NCBI RefSeq assembly: GCF_029917005.1
Contig: NZ_CP123967.1
Location: 558,001 to 622,000 of the forward strand
Length of the DNA stretch: 64,000 bases
Direction of reading: 5' to 3'
DNA from: Tessaracoccus lacteus
Lineage (GTDB): Bacteria > Actinomycetota > Actinomycetes > Propionibacteriales > Propionibacteriaceae
Shown here: piece after piece, positions 39,209-49,100 of the stretch
Position numbering within the stretch: the stretch's first letter is position 1
Layout of the letters: each line of letters starts with the position of its first letter
Program-made: the position numbers and the translations under genes
The notes under the pieces: generated by a model
Seen by the model: the letters and a program-made list of their open reading frames with translations, nothing else
Databases searched by the model: none
What the model was told of the DNA's origin: nothing

Positions 39209-40785
39209 CCGCGCCGGTGCGCCGGCCGCGGCGACGACCCGGCCTCGAGTTCCTGCGCTGGGCCTGGGGCCAGCTGACCAGCATGCGCACCGCACTGCTG
39301 CTCCTCTTCCTCCTCGCACTGGCCGCCATCCCCGGCTCGATGATCCCGCAGGAGGGCACCTCGGCGATCTCGGTCATCGACTTCAAGGAGAAGTACCCCG
39401 GCTGGGACGCGGTCCTCGAACCGCTCGGGATGTACCACGTCTACACGTCGCCGGGGTTCTCAGCCATCTACCTGCTGCTGTTCATCTCGCTGGTCGGCTG
39501 CATCATCCCCCGCGTGACCAAGTACGCACGCTCGGTTCGCAAGCCCCCGCCTGCCCTGCCCGCCCGGATCGACAGGCTGCCCGAGACCCGCTCAGCCGCC
39601 TACTCCGGCCCGACCGACGAGGCCCTCGACCGGGCAGAGAAATTCCTGCGCGGCAGGCGCTACCGCGTCGCACGCGCGGAAGCCGGCCTCAGCGCGGAGC
39701 GCGGCTATCTCCGTGAGGCCGGCAACCTGGTCTTCCACGTCAGCCTGCTCGCCGTCCTGTTCGGGCTGGCCTGGTCCAACCTGTGGGGATACCACGGCAC
39801 GGCAGTCGTGGTGGAGGGACGCGGCTTCGCCAACGTGCTCACGCAGTATGACGACTTCACCAGCGGCGCGGCAGTCGACACCGACTCCCTCGAGGCCTTC
39901 TCACTGCAGGTCAACAGCTTCGTCGCGGAGTTCGAGACCGGCGACGTGCAGACCGGCGCCGCCCGCAAGTTCGAGGCTTCCCTCACGGTCACGGACGCCG
40001 ACGGCACCCGCGACGAGACCCTGACGGTCAACGAGCCGATCATGACGGCCGGCGGCACCCAGGTGAACCTGCTGGGCCACGGTTACGCCGCCTCGTTCAC
40101 GGTGCGCGACGGCGACGGCAACGTGGCATTCTCCGGCCCGGTGGTGTTCCTCCCGCAGGACGGCAACTACACCTCCTACGGCGTCATCAAGGTGCCGGAC
40201 GCCCGCCCCTCCCGGCTCGCTTTCGAGGCCTACTTCTTCCCGACGGCGGCCATCGACGAGGTCGGAGGCCCGTACTCGTCCTTCCCGGACGCGTTGAATC
40301 CTCAGGTCTGGCTCAATGCCTGGTATGGGGAGCCGAAGGAGGAGACCGGAGCCCCCGAATCGGTCTACGCACTCGACACGACGGGCCTGCAGCCGGTGCT
40401 CGCCGACGACGAGGAGCCGCTGCGCGCGCAGATGGCCGTCGGAGCCGGATTCACGTTGCCCGATGATCTGGGCTCCATCACCTTCGACGGGTGGGAGCGA
40501 TGGGTGAAGCTCCAGGTCAGCGACACCCCCGGTAACGCGATGACGCTCGCCTCGATCCTGATCGGGCTGATCGGTCTCAGTCTCAGCCTCAGCATCCGGC
40601 CGCGGCGCCTCTTCATCCGCGTCGCCGAAGGCATGGTGCTGACGGGGGGCCTCGACAGGGCCGACGCCGCCTCCGGACTCGAGGACGAGGTCGCCGCGCT
40701 GCTGGCGGCAGCGGCAGACTCCGCACCGACAGGGCACAATGGGGACGCCCCTGAGCCCGAGACCCACGAGGAGCCGCCCGCATGA
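39205..40785 (+). CDS. resB: Cytochrome c biogenesis protein ResB
   Basis: Membrane component of the system II heme ligation complex. It has a hydrophobic segment LLLLFLLALAAIPGSMIPQ near the N-terminus, a second at IYLLLFISLVGCIIPR, a third at LVFHVSLLAVLFGLAW, a large external domain (about 190-430), and a last helix near 445-465. The GTG at 39205 overlaps the ccdA stop; upstream frame is a shadow of ccdA. Length is 526 residues. The stop overlaps the CcsA start by 4 nt. Confidence 0.93.
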   Translation: MTAPVRRPRRRPGLEFLRWAWGQLTSMRTALLLLFLLALAAIPGSMIPQEGTSAISVIDFKEKYPGWDAVLEPLGMYHVYTSPGFSAIYLLLFISLVGCIIPRVTKYARSVRKPPPALPARIDRLPETRSAAYSGPTDEALDRAEKFLRGRRYRVARAEAGLSAERGYLREAGNLVFHVSLLAVLFGLAWSNLWGYHGTAVVVEGRGFANVLTQYDDFTSGAAVDTDSLEAFSLQVNSFVAEFETGDVQTGAARKFEASLTVTDADGTRDETLTVNEPIMTAGGTQVNLLGHGYAASFTVRDGDGNVAFSGPVVFLPQDGNYTSYGVIKVPDARPSRLAFEAYFFPTAAIDEVGGPYSSFPDALNPQVWLNAWYGEPKEETGAPESVYALDTTGLQPVLADDEEPLRAQMAVGAGFTLPDDLGSITFDGWERWVKLQVSDTPGNAMTLASILIGLIGLSLSLSIRPRRLFIRVAEGMVLTGGLDRADAASGLEDEVAALLAAAADSAPTGHNGDAPEPETHEEPPA

Positions 40786-41693
40786 GCCTGTCGGAATGGT
40801 CCTACACCGCGATGGTGACGGCCGCCGTCGTCTACACGGTTGCGCTCATCATGCACGCCCTCGAGTGGTCGACGGCGCGCGGGCTCGCTGCGCTCCGCCC
40901 CGAGGACGGCAGCGAGGACCGCGCTCGCATCCGGGTCGACTTCTTCGGCCGGCTCGGGCTCATGATCACCGTGCTCGGCGCAGCGCTCCAGGCAACCGCC
41001 GTGGTGCTCCGGGGGGTCGCGGCGCAGCGGGCCCCGTGGGGCAACATGTACGAGTTCGTGTCGGCTGCGCTGCTCTTCGCCGTGATCGTGTACCTGGTAC
41101 TGGCCCTGCGGTTCGGGATGCGCTGGCTCGGCGTCGGCGTCACGCTGGTGCTCAGCGTAGGTCTCGGCCTCGCTGTCACCGAGTTCTACGTCGATGTGGC
41201 CCCCCTGGTGCCCGCTCTGCACAGCGTCTGGTTCATCATCCACATCGTCGCGGCGTGCATCTCCGCCGCCGCGTTCAACATCGGTGCGATCGCCGCGATC
41301 ATGTACCTGATCCGGGACCACGCCGAGCGCAAGGCGCACGAGGCGGGGACGGGGCTCGTCGGGTACCTGGCGAAGCTGCCCACCTCAAGGCGGCTCGACC
41401 TGATCTCCTACCGGCTGCACGCGTTCGCCGTCCCGATCTGGACGTTCACGATCGTCGCCGGCGCCATCTGGGCCCAGTACGCGTGGGGCCGTTTCTGGAA
41501 CTGGGACCCCAAGGAGACCTGGTCCCTGATCACGTGGCTCGTCTACGTCGGCTACCTGCACGCCCGCGCGACCGCGGGCTGGCGCGGGCGCCGCGTCGCC
41601 ATCGTCGCCGTGGTGGGCGTCATCACGTTCTGGTTCAACTTCATCGGCGTCAACCTGCTGTTCAGTGGGCTGCACTCCTACTCCGGGATCTGA
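40782..41693 (+). CDS. ccsA: Cytochrome c biogenesis protein CcsA/CcsB
   Basis: Heme-handling membrane protein of 303 residues with eight helices. The tryptophan-rich WGRFWNWDPKETWSL motif near residue 230 binds heme, and conserved His in HIVAA and in SLITWLVYVGYLHARA flank it. With ResB it forms the cytochrome c synthetase. The ATG overlaps the resB stop (ATGA), so four proteins are made from one message. Confidence 0.94.
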   Translation: MSLSEWSYTAMVTAAVVYTVALIMHALEWSTARGLAALRPEDGSEDRARIRVDFFGRLGLMITVLGAALQATAVVLRGVAAQRAPWGNMYEFVSAALLFAVIVYLVLALRFGMRWLGVGVTLVLSVGLGLAVTEFYVDVAPLVPALHSVWFIIHIVAACISAAAFNIGAIAAIMYLIRDHAERKAHEAGTGLVGYLAKLPTSRRLDLISYRLHAFAVPIWTFTIVAGAIWAQYAWGRFWNWDPKETWSLITWLVYVGYLHARATAGWRGRRVAIVAVVGVITFWFNFIGVNLLFSGLHSYSGI

Positions 41694-41702
41694 TCGCAAG
41701 AC

Positions 41703-43157
41703 ATGACCGCCGAGGAATCACCAGACTGGCTGGTGAAGCTGTACGAGGAGCAGGGGATCACCCTGCACCGCCTCGTCGTGCTACTCGGCGTCGAGGACGC
41801 GTCCGGGCGGATCGTGCGCAGCGCGATGCTGGCTCTGCATCGCCGCGGCAACCGTCTGATCGATCCGGGCGAGCGGGTCGAGTTCATGCAGGAGCACGCG
41901 GTGCACCTGGCCAGAGCATCCCGGACGGTGACGTCGCAGCTGACCCTGCCGGCCGTCGTGGAGCCACGCCAGAACGACATCCTCCGCGGCATCGCGTCCC
42001 TGCCCCCGCGGATGGCGGAGATCCTCGTCGTCAGCCATTACCTGTCGGTGTTCGGCCCAGAGCTGGCCGCCATCATGCGCATGTCGGTGCGCGGCTGCAA
42101 CCAGAAGCTCGAGATCTCCCTGGAGACGCTGCGGGCCAAGGTGGGTGCCGCCGCGGCAGGAGGGCAGCCCGGCTCACTCGAGTCCTTCTCGCAGGAGGTG
42201 ACCGCCGCTCTGAGAGCCTCCGCGCGTCAGGTCCAGGCGCCCGGCACGGTGACGCTGGAGGGAGAGTTGGCGCAGCTCAGCGGCCAGTACCGGAGGCATC
42301 TGGCCCCGCGGTTCGTGGTGCTGCTGACGATCATCGCGATCCTGCTCGGTCTCCTGCTCGCCGTCCTCACCCGGCCGCAGCCCACGCCCGCGGTGCTCTC
42401 GCAGCCCACGGCCAGCTCCGCCCCCAGCGTCACCTCCTCGCGGACCCTGCCGGCCCAGGTCCGCAACATCGCCGTGTACTACGTGGGGCGCTCCGACGGG
42501 CTGCTCCACCGCGAGCTGCGCGACCTGCCGAGCGCCGAGAACCTGCTGAACTCCGTTGTCGAGGCCGTCCTGACGCTCGTCCCGCTCGACCCCGACTACC
42601 GCTCGTCGTGGGGTCCCGGGCAGGTCCTGAGCGTCGAGAGTGCCGGCGACACGGTCACGATCGACCTGAGTGCCGAGGCCTACGCGGAGCTCACCACCGA
42701 TGAACTCGCCGTGCAGGCGCGCAACCAGATGGTGTTCTCCGTCAACGCGCTGGTCGGGGATGCCGACAACGCCGTGTTCTTCCTGCAGGACGGCGCGGCC
42801 CCGCCCGATACCTTCGCGTCGGAGGAGGGGTACACGTCGCGCAACGCAGGCGTCCTCGCTCCCCTCCAGATCAGCACGCCGCGCAACCAGGCCCAGCTCT
42901 CCGTCGGCCGGACGAGCATCACGGGCACCATCCGCGTCGGCGCATCGGAGCCCATCGTGCAGGTGACCGACGTGGATTCTGGCGCGGTGCTCGCGACGCT
43001 CGAGGCGGAGCTCACGGGAACAGTGAGCGATGATGGCCAGAAGGGCTGGGCCACGGCGGTCAGCCTGGGGGCGGGCAACTACGAGGTGCGCGTCACGACG
43101 TCGTGGGGGGCGCCGCCGGTCGAGTTCCTGGAGAACAAGTCGATCAAGATCGCCTGA
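41703..43157 (+). CDS. Sigma-factor-like domain fused to membrane anchor, GerMN and Gmad2 domains
   Basis: A 484-residue protein with an unusual order. Residues 1-150 look like an ECF sigma factor: LVKLYEEQGITLHRLVVLL, then a region 4-like LPPRMAEILVVSHYLSVFG and MRMSVRGCNQKLE. A single membrane helix lies at about 204-220. Residues ~255-375 are a GerMN domain (VYYVGRSDGLLHRELRDLP, VESAGDTVTIDLS). Residues ~390-484 are an Ig-like Gmad2 domain (RNQAQLSVGRTSITGTIRV). It follows ccsA by 9 nt. It may be a membrane-tethered sigma-like regulator or a scaffold with a dead sigma fold. Confidence 0.78.
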   Translation: MTAEESPDWLVKLYEEQGITLHRLVVLLGVEDASGRIVRSAMLALHRRGNRLIDPGERVEFMQEHAVHLARASRTVTSQLTLPAVVEPRQNDILRGIASLPPRMAEILVVSHYLSVFGPELAAIMRMSVRGCNQKLEISLETLRAKVGAAAAGGQPGSLESFSQEVTAALRASARQVQAPGTVTLEGELAQLSGQYRRHLAPRFVVLLTIIAILLGLLLAVLTRPQPTPAVLSQPTASSAPSVTSSRTLPAQVRNIAVYYVGRSDGLLHRELRDLPSAENLLNSVVEAVLTLVPLDPDYRSSWGPGQVLSVESAGDTVTIDLSAEAYAELTTDELAVQARNQMVFSVNALVGDADNAVFFLQDGAAPPDTFASEEGYTSRNAGVLAPLQISTPRNQAQLSVGRTSITGTIRVGASEPIVQVTDVDSGAVLATLEAELTGTVSDDGQKGWATAVSLGAGNYEVRVTTSWGAPPVEFLENKSIKIA

Positions 43158-43163
43158 GCCGGG

Positions 43164-43925
43164 TCAGCGGCTGACGATCCCCCGGGAGATCAGCGTCTGC
43201 AGCCGCACCGGTGCCAGCCCGGCGGTCAACGCCAGCCCCCAGTTGCCCAGCCCGTCGACGGTGTAGGGCCGGTGTCGCTTCAGACCGATCCAGGCCGTGT
43301 CGACGACCTGCTCCGGCGTGCGGCGACGCCCCATCACCTCCGAGTTGCCCGCGTTGGCGAAGAAGGAGGTCTGAGTCGGGCCGGGGCACAGAGCGATCGC
43401 CCGCACCCCCGTGGCGTGCAGTTCGTCCCACAGAGCGCAGCTGAACCGCAGCACGTAGGCCTTCGCGGCGGCGTAGACGGCCATGCCGGGGATCGGCTGG
43501 AAGGCCGCCGTCGACGCGACGTTCACGATAGCCCCGCGACCCCGTGACACCATGCCCGGAGCGACCGCGCGGCTCAGTTCGGTCAACGCGACGACGTCGA
43601 GCTCCAGCTCCTGCGTCACCCTGGCCGGGTCGATTTCGGCGAAATCGCCAAGCGTCCCGAAGCCGGCGTTGTTGATCAGGTGGCTGACGGGGGTCCGCGA
43701 GACCTCCTCGACGAAGCCTGCGCGGCCGTCCGGGGAGCTGAGGTCGACCGGCGACACGCGTGTGCGGACGCCGTGCCGGCTGCGCAGGTCGGCGGCGACC
43801 TGCTCGAGTCTGTCCTCGCTGCGCGCCGCCAGCACGATGTTCGCGCCCTCCGACGCGAGCCGGTGCGCGAACGCTACGCCGAGCCCGGAGGAGGCTCCGG
43901 TCACCACTGCCCAGGTTGAATCCAT
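43164..43925 (-). CDS. Short-chain dehydrogenase/reductase
   Basis: Classical SDR of 253 residues. The cofactor loop is TGASSGLG (about 9-16), with ARSEDRL suggesting NADP preference, NNAGFG, the catalytic Ser in VASTAAFQ, and YAAAK as the YxxxK motif. CPGPTQTSF matches the family C-terminal part. Substrate unknown. The ATG follows TAGGCT by 7 nt. It ends 6 nt from the convergent sigma-GerMN gene, with no visible terminator between. Confidence 0.88.
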   Translation of the reverse strand: MDSTWAVVTGASSGLGVAFAHRLASEGANIVLAARSEDRLEQVAADLRSRHGVRTRVSPVDLSSPDGRAGFVEEVSRTPVSHLINNAGFGTLGDFAEIDPARVTQELELDVVALTELSRAVAPGMVSRGRGAIVNVASTAAFQPIPGMAVYAAAKAYVLRFSCALWDELHATGVRAIALCPGPTQTSFFANAGNSEVMGRRRTPEQVVDTAWIGLKRHRPYTVDGLGNWGLALTAGLAPVRLQTLISRGIVSR

Positions 43926-43932
43926 GGGCGTC

Positions 43933-43938
43933 AGCCTA
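43933..43938 (-). promoter_or_regulatory. -10 box of SDR gene (leaderless)
   Basis: TAGGCT on the minus strand ends 7 nt before the ATG at 43925. Confidence 0.4.
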
Positions 43939-43947
43939 GCCCCCCGG

Positions 43948-44673
43948 CTACAGGTCGAAGACGTGCATCAGCAGGCCGTGGGAGGCGTCCATCGCCTTCC
44001 CCTGCTGGGCGAGCATGTCGGGGATGAAGTCGGCCGGGGCCGGGTGGTCGGGCAGGTCCGCGAGGTAGGCCTCGTGCCGGCTCAGCGACGCGACCGCGGC
44101 GGCGACGTCGTCGTCGGTCAGCGGCACGCCGTGCGTCGGCTCCTTGTGCCCGTAGACGAGCAGGCGGTCGACGTGCCACTTCGGCAGCCCCTCACGTTCA
44201 GCCAGCTCGGGGTGCACCCATGTGTTGTCCGCGTCGCGGAGGGCGTCAAGGGCGGCGAGCCCGGCGACGCGATGGTCGGCCTGGTTGAGCCCCCAACCGA
44301 CCTCGATCTCCCAGGACCCGACGGCGACCACGTCGGGCCGGAACTCACGGATCCTGCGAGCGATGTCGCGGCGCAGGTCGAGCGAGTAGACGAGCATCCC
44401 GTCGGGATGATCGAGGATCGTCAGGTCGTCGACGCCGACCTCGGCGCACGCGGCAGCCTGCTCCCTCGCCCGCTGCGGTCCGACGTCGCCCGGGGGAATC
44501 TGCATGCCGGCCTCGCCGGAGGTCAGCAGCAGGTAGGCCACCGTCGCTCCCTGCCGCACCCACCGGTGCACGCACGCCGACAGGCCGTACTCCACGTCGT
44601 CGGGATGCGCGACTACGCACAGCACCCGCCGGAATCCCTCGTCGTCCAACTGCTGCACGCTCAGGTCAGTCAT
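43948..44673 (-). CDS. PIG-L family deacetylase
   Basis: Zinc-dependent LmbE/MshB-type deacetylase of 241 residues. The metal motif AHPDDVEYG lies near residues 23-31, and the second zinc His is in NQADHRVAG. The family includes MshB and Mca of mycothiol metabolism as well as antibiotic and sugar deacetylases. This one is shorter than MshB, so I leave the substrate open. The ATG follows TAGTCT by 6 nt. It is the last core gene before the accessory island. Confidence 0.85.
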   Translation of the reverse strand: MTDLSVQQLDDEGFRRVLCVVAHPDDVEYGLSACVHRWVRQGATVAYLLLTSGEAGMQIPPGDVGPQRAREQAAACAEVGVDDLTILDHPDGMLVYSLDLRRDIARRIREFRPDVVAVGSWEIEVGWGLNQADHRVAGLAALDALRDADNTWVHPELAEREGLPKWHVDRLLVYGHKEPTHGVPLTDDDVAAAVASLSRHEAYLADLPDHPAPADFIPDMLAQQGKAMDASHGLLMHVFDL

Positions 44674-44679
44674 GGGGAA

Positions 44680-44685
44680 AGACTA
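44680..44685 (-). promoter_or_regulatory. -10 box of PIG-L deacetylase gene (leaderless)
   Basis: TAGTCT on the minus strand ends 6 nt before the ATG at 44673. Confidence 0.4.
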
Positions 44686-44690
44686 GGCGC

Positions 44691-44773
44691 GCGAGGGTGC
44701 CGCGGGAGGGTGCCGCTTGCGTCCCACTGGCAAGTGTTCTTTGCCGCGGGAGGGTGCCGCGGGAGGGTGCCGG
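44691..44773. repeat. Short direct repeats GGGAGGGTGCCGC
   Basis: Four copies of (G)GGAGGGTGCCGC or close variants occur at 44692, 44704, 44748 and 44760, in two pairs split by 30 bp. No gene is supported between 44674 and 44945. Confidence 0.6.
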
Positions 44774-44936
44774 CGGAGGCGTCAGCGGGCGACCCGTTGC
44801 CGCTAGGCAGCCAGGGCCAGGGTCGTCGGGGCGACGGGCAGGAGCGCCACGCACCCGTGTGTAGGTGAGGACCAGCTCCCGCGCCCGGCTCGCGATTCCC
44901 GCGCACAACCATGCCTATTTCGGGGGCGCTGTGCGC

Positions 44937-46137
44937 ATGGCGGTGTCAAGGGGTGAGTGCAACGTGGTTCTGGTTGAGGCGTTCGGCTGGGGTGTCCCAG
45001 TCGAGGGTCTGTCGGGGTCTGATGTTGAGGAGGTACTGGGCTTCTGCGACCTGGTCGTCGGTGATGGTGGCGAAGTCGGTGCCTTTGGGGAAGAAGTCGC
45101 GGATCAGGCCGTTGGTGTTCTCGTTCGATCCTCGCTGCCAGGGCGAGTGAGGATCACAGAAGAACACCTTGGTGTCGGTGGCCATCGTGAATCGGGCATG
45201 TTCTGCCATCTCGGAGCCCTGGTCCCAGGTCAGGGTCTTGCGGAGCTCGGCGGGGATGCTGGCTGCCATCTCGATGAGTTGATCAGTCACGGTGGTGGAG
45301 CCGTGATCGTCGGGGAGTCGACGGATCAGGGTGAAGCGGCTGGTGCGTTCGACCAGGGTGATCAACGCGGTCTTGTGGCGCTCGCCCAGGACGAGGTCTC
45401 CTTCCCAGTGACCCGGCAGCGCCCGGTCGGCGACCTCAGCGGGTCGTTTCGACAACTCGTGTCCGACTAGCCAGGGACGGGTGCTCGCGGCGGGGAGTTT
45501 CGATTGCGGGATCCGTTGCCGCCGCCCCGACCGGAGGGCCTTGTCAACGTTCGTCACGCAACGTTCCGCGTCCTTGGACGTAGAGGGCCTGGTAGATCGT
45601 CTCAGCACTCACCCTCATAGTGTGATCGTCGGGGAACCTGCGTCGCAGGGCCTCGGAACTCTGCCGAGGCGAGAACCTGTGGTTCAGGCAGTCGATGACC
45701 TGCGCGCGCAGCAGCAGGTTCGACTCCAGGCAGCGTGATTTCGGACGGGCCCGGGCCCTGTCGGCAGCCTGTTGGGCCGAACGGGCCAGGTAGCGACCCT
45801 CGACGCTGTAGCGGTCGATCTCCCGGCCGATCGTCGAGCGATGGACCCCGACCACGGCCGCGATCTCCGAGCGGTTGTAGCCCTGGAGGAGCATCACCTC
45901 GATCACGACCCGGTGATGCTCGTCCAGCCTGGACCCATGCCCACGATGCACCACTGGAACGATCTCGGCCGGCATCTGGCGGGGCAACGCCCCGCATCGG
46001 CGACCACGCGTCAACGTCATACCCGCGATCTTCGCCCACCGACCGATCGTATGGGGGTTCCTCCCGAGCTCTCTGGCCACCCGGACCGCCGGCCGGCCCC
46101 TGTGGCTCATCCCGTCCCAGGAGTGGGAACGTTCCAT
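44937..46137 (-). mobile_element. IS30-family insertion sequence remnant
   Basis: The element holds an IS30-type transposase. Its 3' end lies at GGCGGTGTCAAGGGGTGAG (44939-44957), and the transposase stop falls inside it, as usual for IS30 relatives. No matching inverted copy is seen at the other end near 46137-46200, so that terminus is lost or not recognizable. It borders the large NTPase gene. Confidence 0.75.
44946..46137 (-). pseudogene. IS30-family transposase, disrupted by a single-base frameshift
   Basis: Two overlapping frames give one transposase. The 5' part (45544-46137) has the HTH pieces GRPAVRVARELGRNPHTIGRW and NRSEIAAVVGVHRSTIGREI and runs to AETIYQALYVQGRGTLRDE. The 3' part (44946-45608) continues KALRSGRRQ and holds the DDE core GHWEGDLVLG, TWDQGSEM, and the final Glu in QRGSNENTNGLIRDFFP. 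On the minus strand GAACGTTGAC would read in one frame if the G opposite C45548 were removed. The catalytic residues are intact, so the break looks recent. IS30 elements do not normally use frameshifting. Confidence 0.85.
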
Positions 46138-46165
46138 TACAGCTGGGCGGGATCCACGTCAGCGG

Positions 46166-49100
46166 TTAGGTCGTATGCGGTTTGATAGCCGTTTCGAGCA
46201 GGGCTGTCAGCACCTGAGAGAAGGGCGCCCCCTCGCCCAGTTCGGCGACGGCAGCGGCCTGAAACTCGGGGAGCTGAGTCACGTCCTCGTCGTCCAAGAA
46301 GCCGCGCAGGAAGTCGACCGTGTATCCAACCGAGTCGGGACGGCTCAACCCTTCGATCAGATGGTTCAGTTGATTGAGCACCGATGCCGTCTGGCTGACG
46401 TCGAAGTCTGCCTTCCAGGCGTAGCCCACCAAAGACACCACATGCTGGAGGGTGATGTCGGGGTTGCCGGGGTGATCGGTGGTGAGGTTGGCCAGGGTGG
46501 TGGTGATGGTGCGGGTCTCGGCCGCGTCGACGCCGGGCTTGGCGGTGAGGTTGGCCAGCGCCTTCGCGTACCGGAGGGTGATGTCGGGGTTGCCGGGGTG
46601 ATCGGTGGTGAGGTTGGCCAGGGTGGTGGTGATGGTGCGGGTCTCGGCCGCGTCGACGCCGGGCTCGACGGTGAGGTTGAACAGCGCCCTCGCGTACTCG
46701 AGGGCGATGTCGGGGTTGCCGGGGTGATCGGTGGTGAGGTTGGCCAGGGTGGTGGTGATGGTGCGGGTCTCGGCCGCGTCGACGCCGGGCTCGACGGTGA
46801 GGTTGAACAGCGCCCTCGCGTACCGGAGGGCGATGTCGGGGTTGCCGGGGTGATCGGTGGTGAGGTTGGCCAGGGTGGTGGTGATGGTGCGGGTCTCGGC
46901 CGCGTCGACGCCGGGCTTGGCGGTGAGGTTGGCCAGCGCCTTCGCGTACCCGAGGGTGATGTCGGGGTTGCCGGGGTGATCGGTGGTGAGGTTGGCCAGG
47001 GTGGTGGTGATGGTGCGGGTCTCGGCCGCTTCAACTCCCGCCTTGTAGGTGAGGTTGACCAGCGCCTTCGCGTACTGAAGGGCGATGTCGGGGTTGCCGG
47101 GGTGATCGGTGGTGAGGTTGGCCAGGGTGGTGGTGATGGTGCGGGTCTCGGCCGCTTCGACGCCGGGCTCGACGGTGAGGTTGAACAGCGCCCTCGCGTA
47201 CCGGAGGGCGATGTCGGGGTTGCCGGGGTGATCGGTGGTGAGGTTGGCCAGGGTGGTGGTGATGGTGCGGGTCTCGACCGCTTCGACGCCGGGCTCGACG
47301 GTGAGGTTGAACAGCGCCCTCGCGTACCCGAGGGCGATGTCGGGGTTGCCGGGGTGATCGGTGGTGAGGTTGGCCAGGGTGGTGGTGATGGTGCGGATCT
47401 CGACCGCACCAACTCCCGCCTTGTAGGTGAGGTTGACCAGCGCCTTCGCGTACTGAAGGGCGATGTCGGGGTTGCCGGGGTGATCGGTGGTGAGGTTGGC
47501 CAGGGTGGTGGTGATGGTGCGGATCTCGACCGCTTCAACTCCCGCCTTGTAGGTGAGGTTGACCAGCGCCTTCGCGTACCGGAGGGCGATGTCGGGGTTG
47601 CCGGGGTGATCGGTGGTGAGGTTGGCCAGGGTGGTGGTGATGGTGCGGGTCTCGGCCGCGTCGACGCCGGGCTCGACGGTGAGGTTGAACAGCGCCCTCG
47701 CGTACTCGAGGGTGATGTCGGGGTTGCCGGGGTGATCGGTGGTGAGGTTGGCCAGGGTGGTGGTGATGGTGCGGGTCTCGGCCGCGTCGACGCCGGGCTC
47801 GACGGTGAGGTTGAACAGCGCCTTCGCGTACTGAAGGGTGATGTCGGGGTTGCCGGGGTGATCGGTGGTGAGGTTGGCCAGGGTGGTGGTGATGGTGCGG
47901 GTCTCGGCCGCGTCGACGCCGGGCTTGGCGGTGAGGTTGGCCAGCGCCTTCGCGTACCGGAGGGCGATGTCGGGGTTGCCGGGGTGATCGGTGGTGAGGT
48001 TGGCCAGGGTGGTGGTGATGGTGCGGGTCTCGGCCGCGTCGACGCCGGGCTCGACGGTGAGGTTGACCAGCGCCTTCGCGTACCGGAGGGTGATGTCGGG
48101 GTTGCCGGGGTGATCGGTGGTGAGGTTGGCCAGGGTGGTGGTGATGGTGTGGGTCTCGGCCGCTTCGACGCCGGGCTCGACGGTGAGGTTGAACAGCGCC
48201 CTCGCGTACTCGAGGGCGATGTCGGGGTTGCCGGGGTGATCGGTGGTGAGGTTGGCCAGGGTGGTGGTGATGGTGCGGGTCTCGGCCGCGTCGACGCCGG
48301 GCTCGACGGTGAGGTTGACCATCACCCTCGCGTACTCGAGGGCGACGTCCGCGTTGTCGGGATACGTGTGGGTGAGGTTGTTGAGCTGAGAGATGATGGT
48401 GCGGATCTCGGCGGCGTCAACGTTGGGCTTACCCGTGCGGCTGGCCAGCGATTGCGCGATCAACACTGGCCTCGTGGCTTCATCGACGACAATGGGGCTC
48501 CAAGGCGAAGCATCCTCCAACCAGTCAGCGAGAGAGCCATCCAGCGCTAGCCACGACATTTCGGCCGCGACGGCTACGGCGGCCGAGAGCAATGCGGTCG
48601 TGCATCTCAGGGCGACCGAGCCATAGTCGGGCCTATGAAACCCGAGCCAGGTCAGCCGGGCCGAGTCACTCAGGCCGTCAAACTCGTCCATCTCTGCCTG
48701 CGTGAGACCGAGGGCGAGGACCGTGCCGGTCCACAGCACTAGCACTGGCCACAGCTGCGCTGCCAGACGCTCCTGTTGGGCCGCATCGAGGCCTGGGAAG
48801 GTTTGTCGCACGCCCTCGTGCCAGTTGGGTCGATCGCCGGGCGGTGTCGGCAACGCCATCTCGGGGCTGCTACACGAGATGATCGCGTGGACCGCTCGCT
48901 TGGTGATCTCGGGGCTGGAGCGAAACCGGTCGGCCGCGGACGTAAGAATCTCTGCGACGTCGGGGCGGGGGTTGGCCGGATCGATCAGTGACTCAAGCGC
49001 CTTGGTGAGGGTCAGGGTGTCCCGCTCGGCGTCGGGGATGGCGAGCAGGCCAGTCGAACTGAGGCTCTCTTGAGCGACGGCCGACGCGGGATCGAGGTCG

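Noticed and set aside
44674-44945. tRNA gene or integrase attachment site at the left edge of the island
   Set aside because: No cloverleaf, CCA end or flanking direct repeat was seen, only short GGGAGGGTGCCGC repeats.
44866-45470. Plus-strand frame over the IS30 element
   Set aside because: It is the complement of the IS30 transposase, whose DDE motifs lie on the minus strand.
46450-48280. CRISPR array
   Set aside because: The repeats are 126 bp, contiguous, in frame and without unique spacers, so they encode a protein repeat array.
46175-48550. A 791-codon open frame on the plus strand across the repeat array
   Set aside because: It is the complement of the repeat units, with period-42 Gly/Val-rich sequence. 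The minus-strand frame carries the NTPase motifs and is the real gene.
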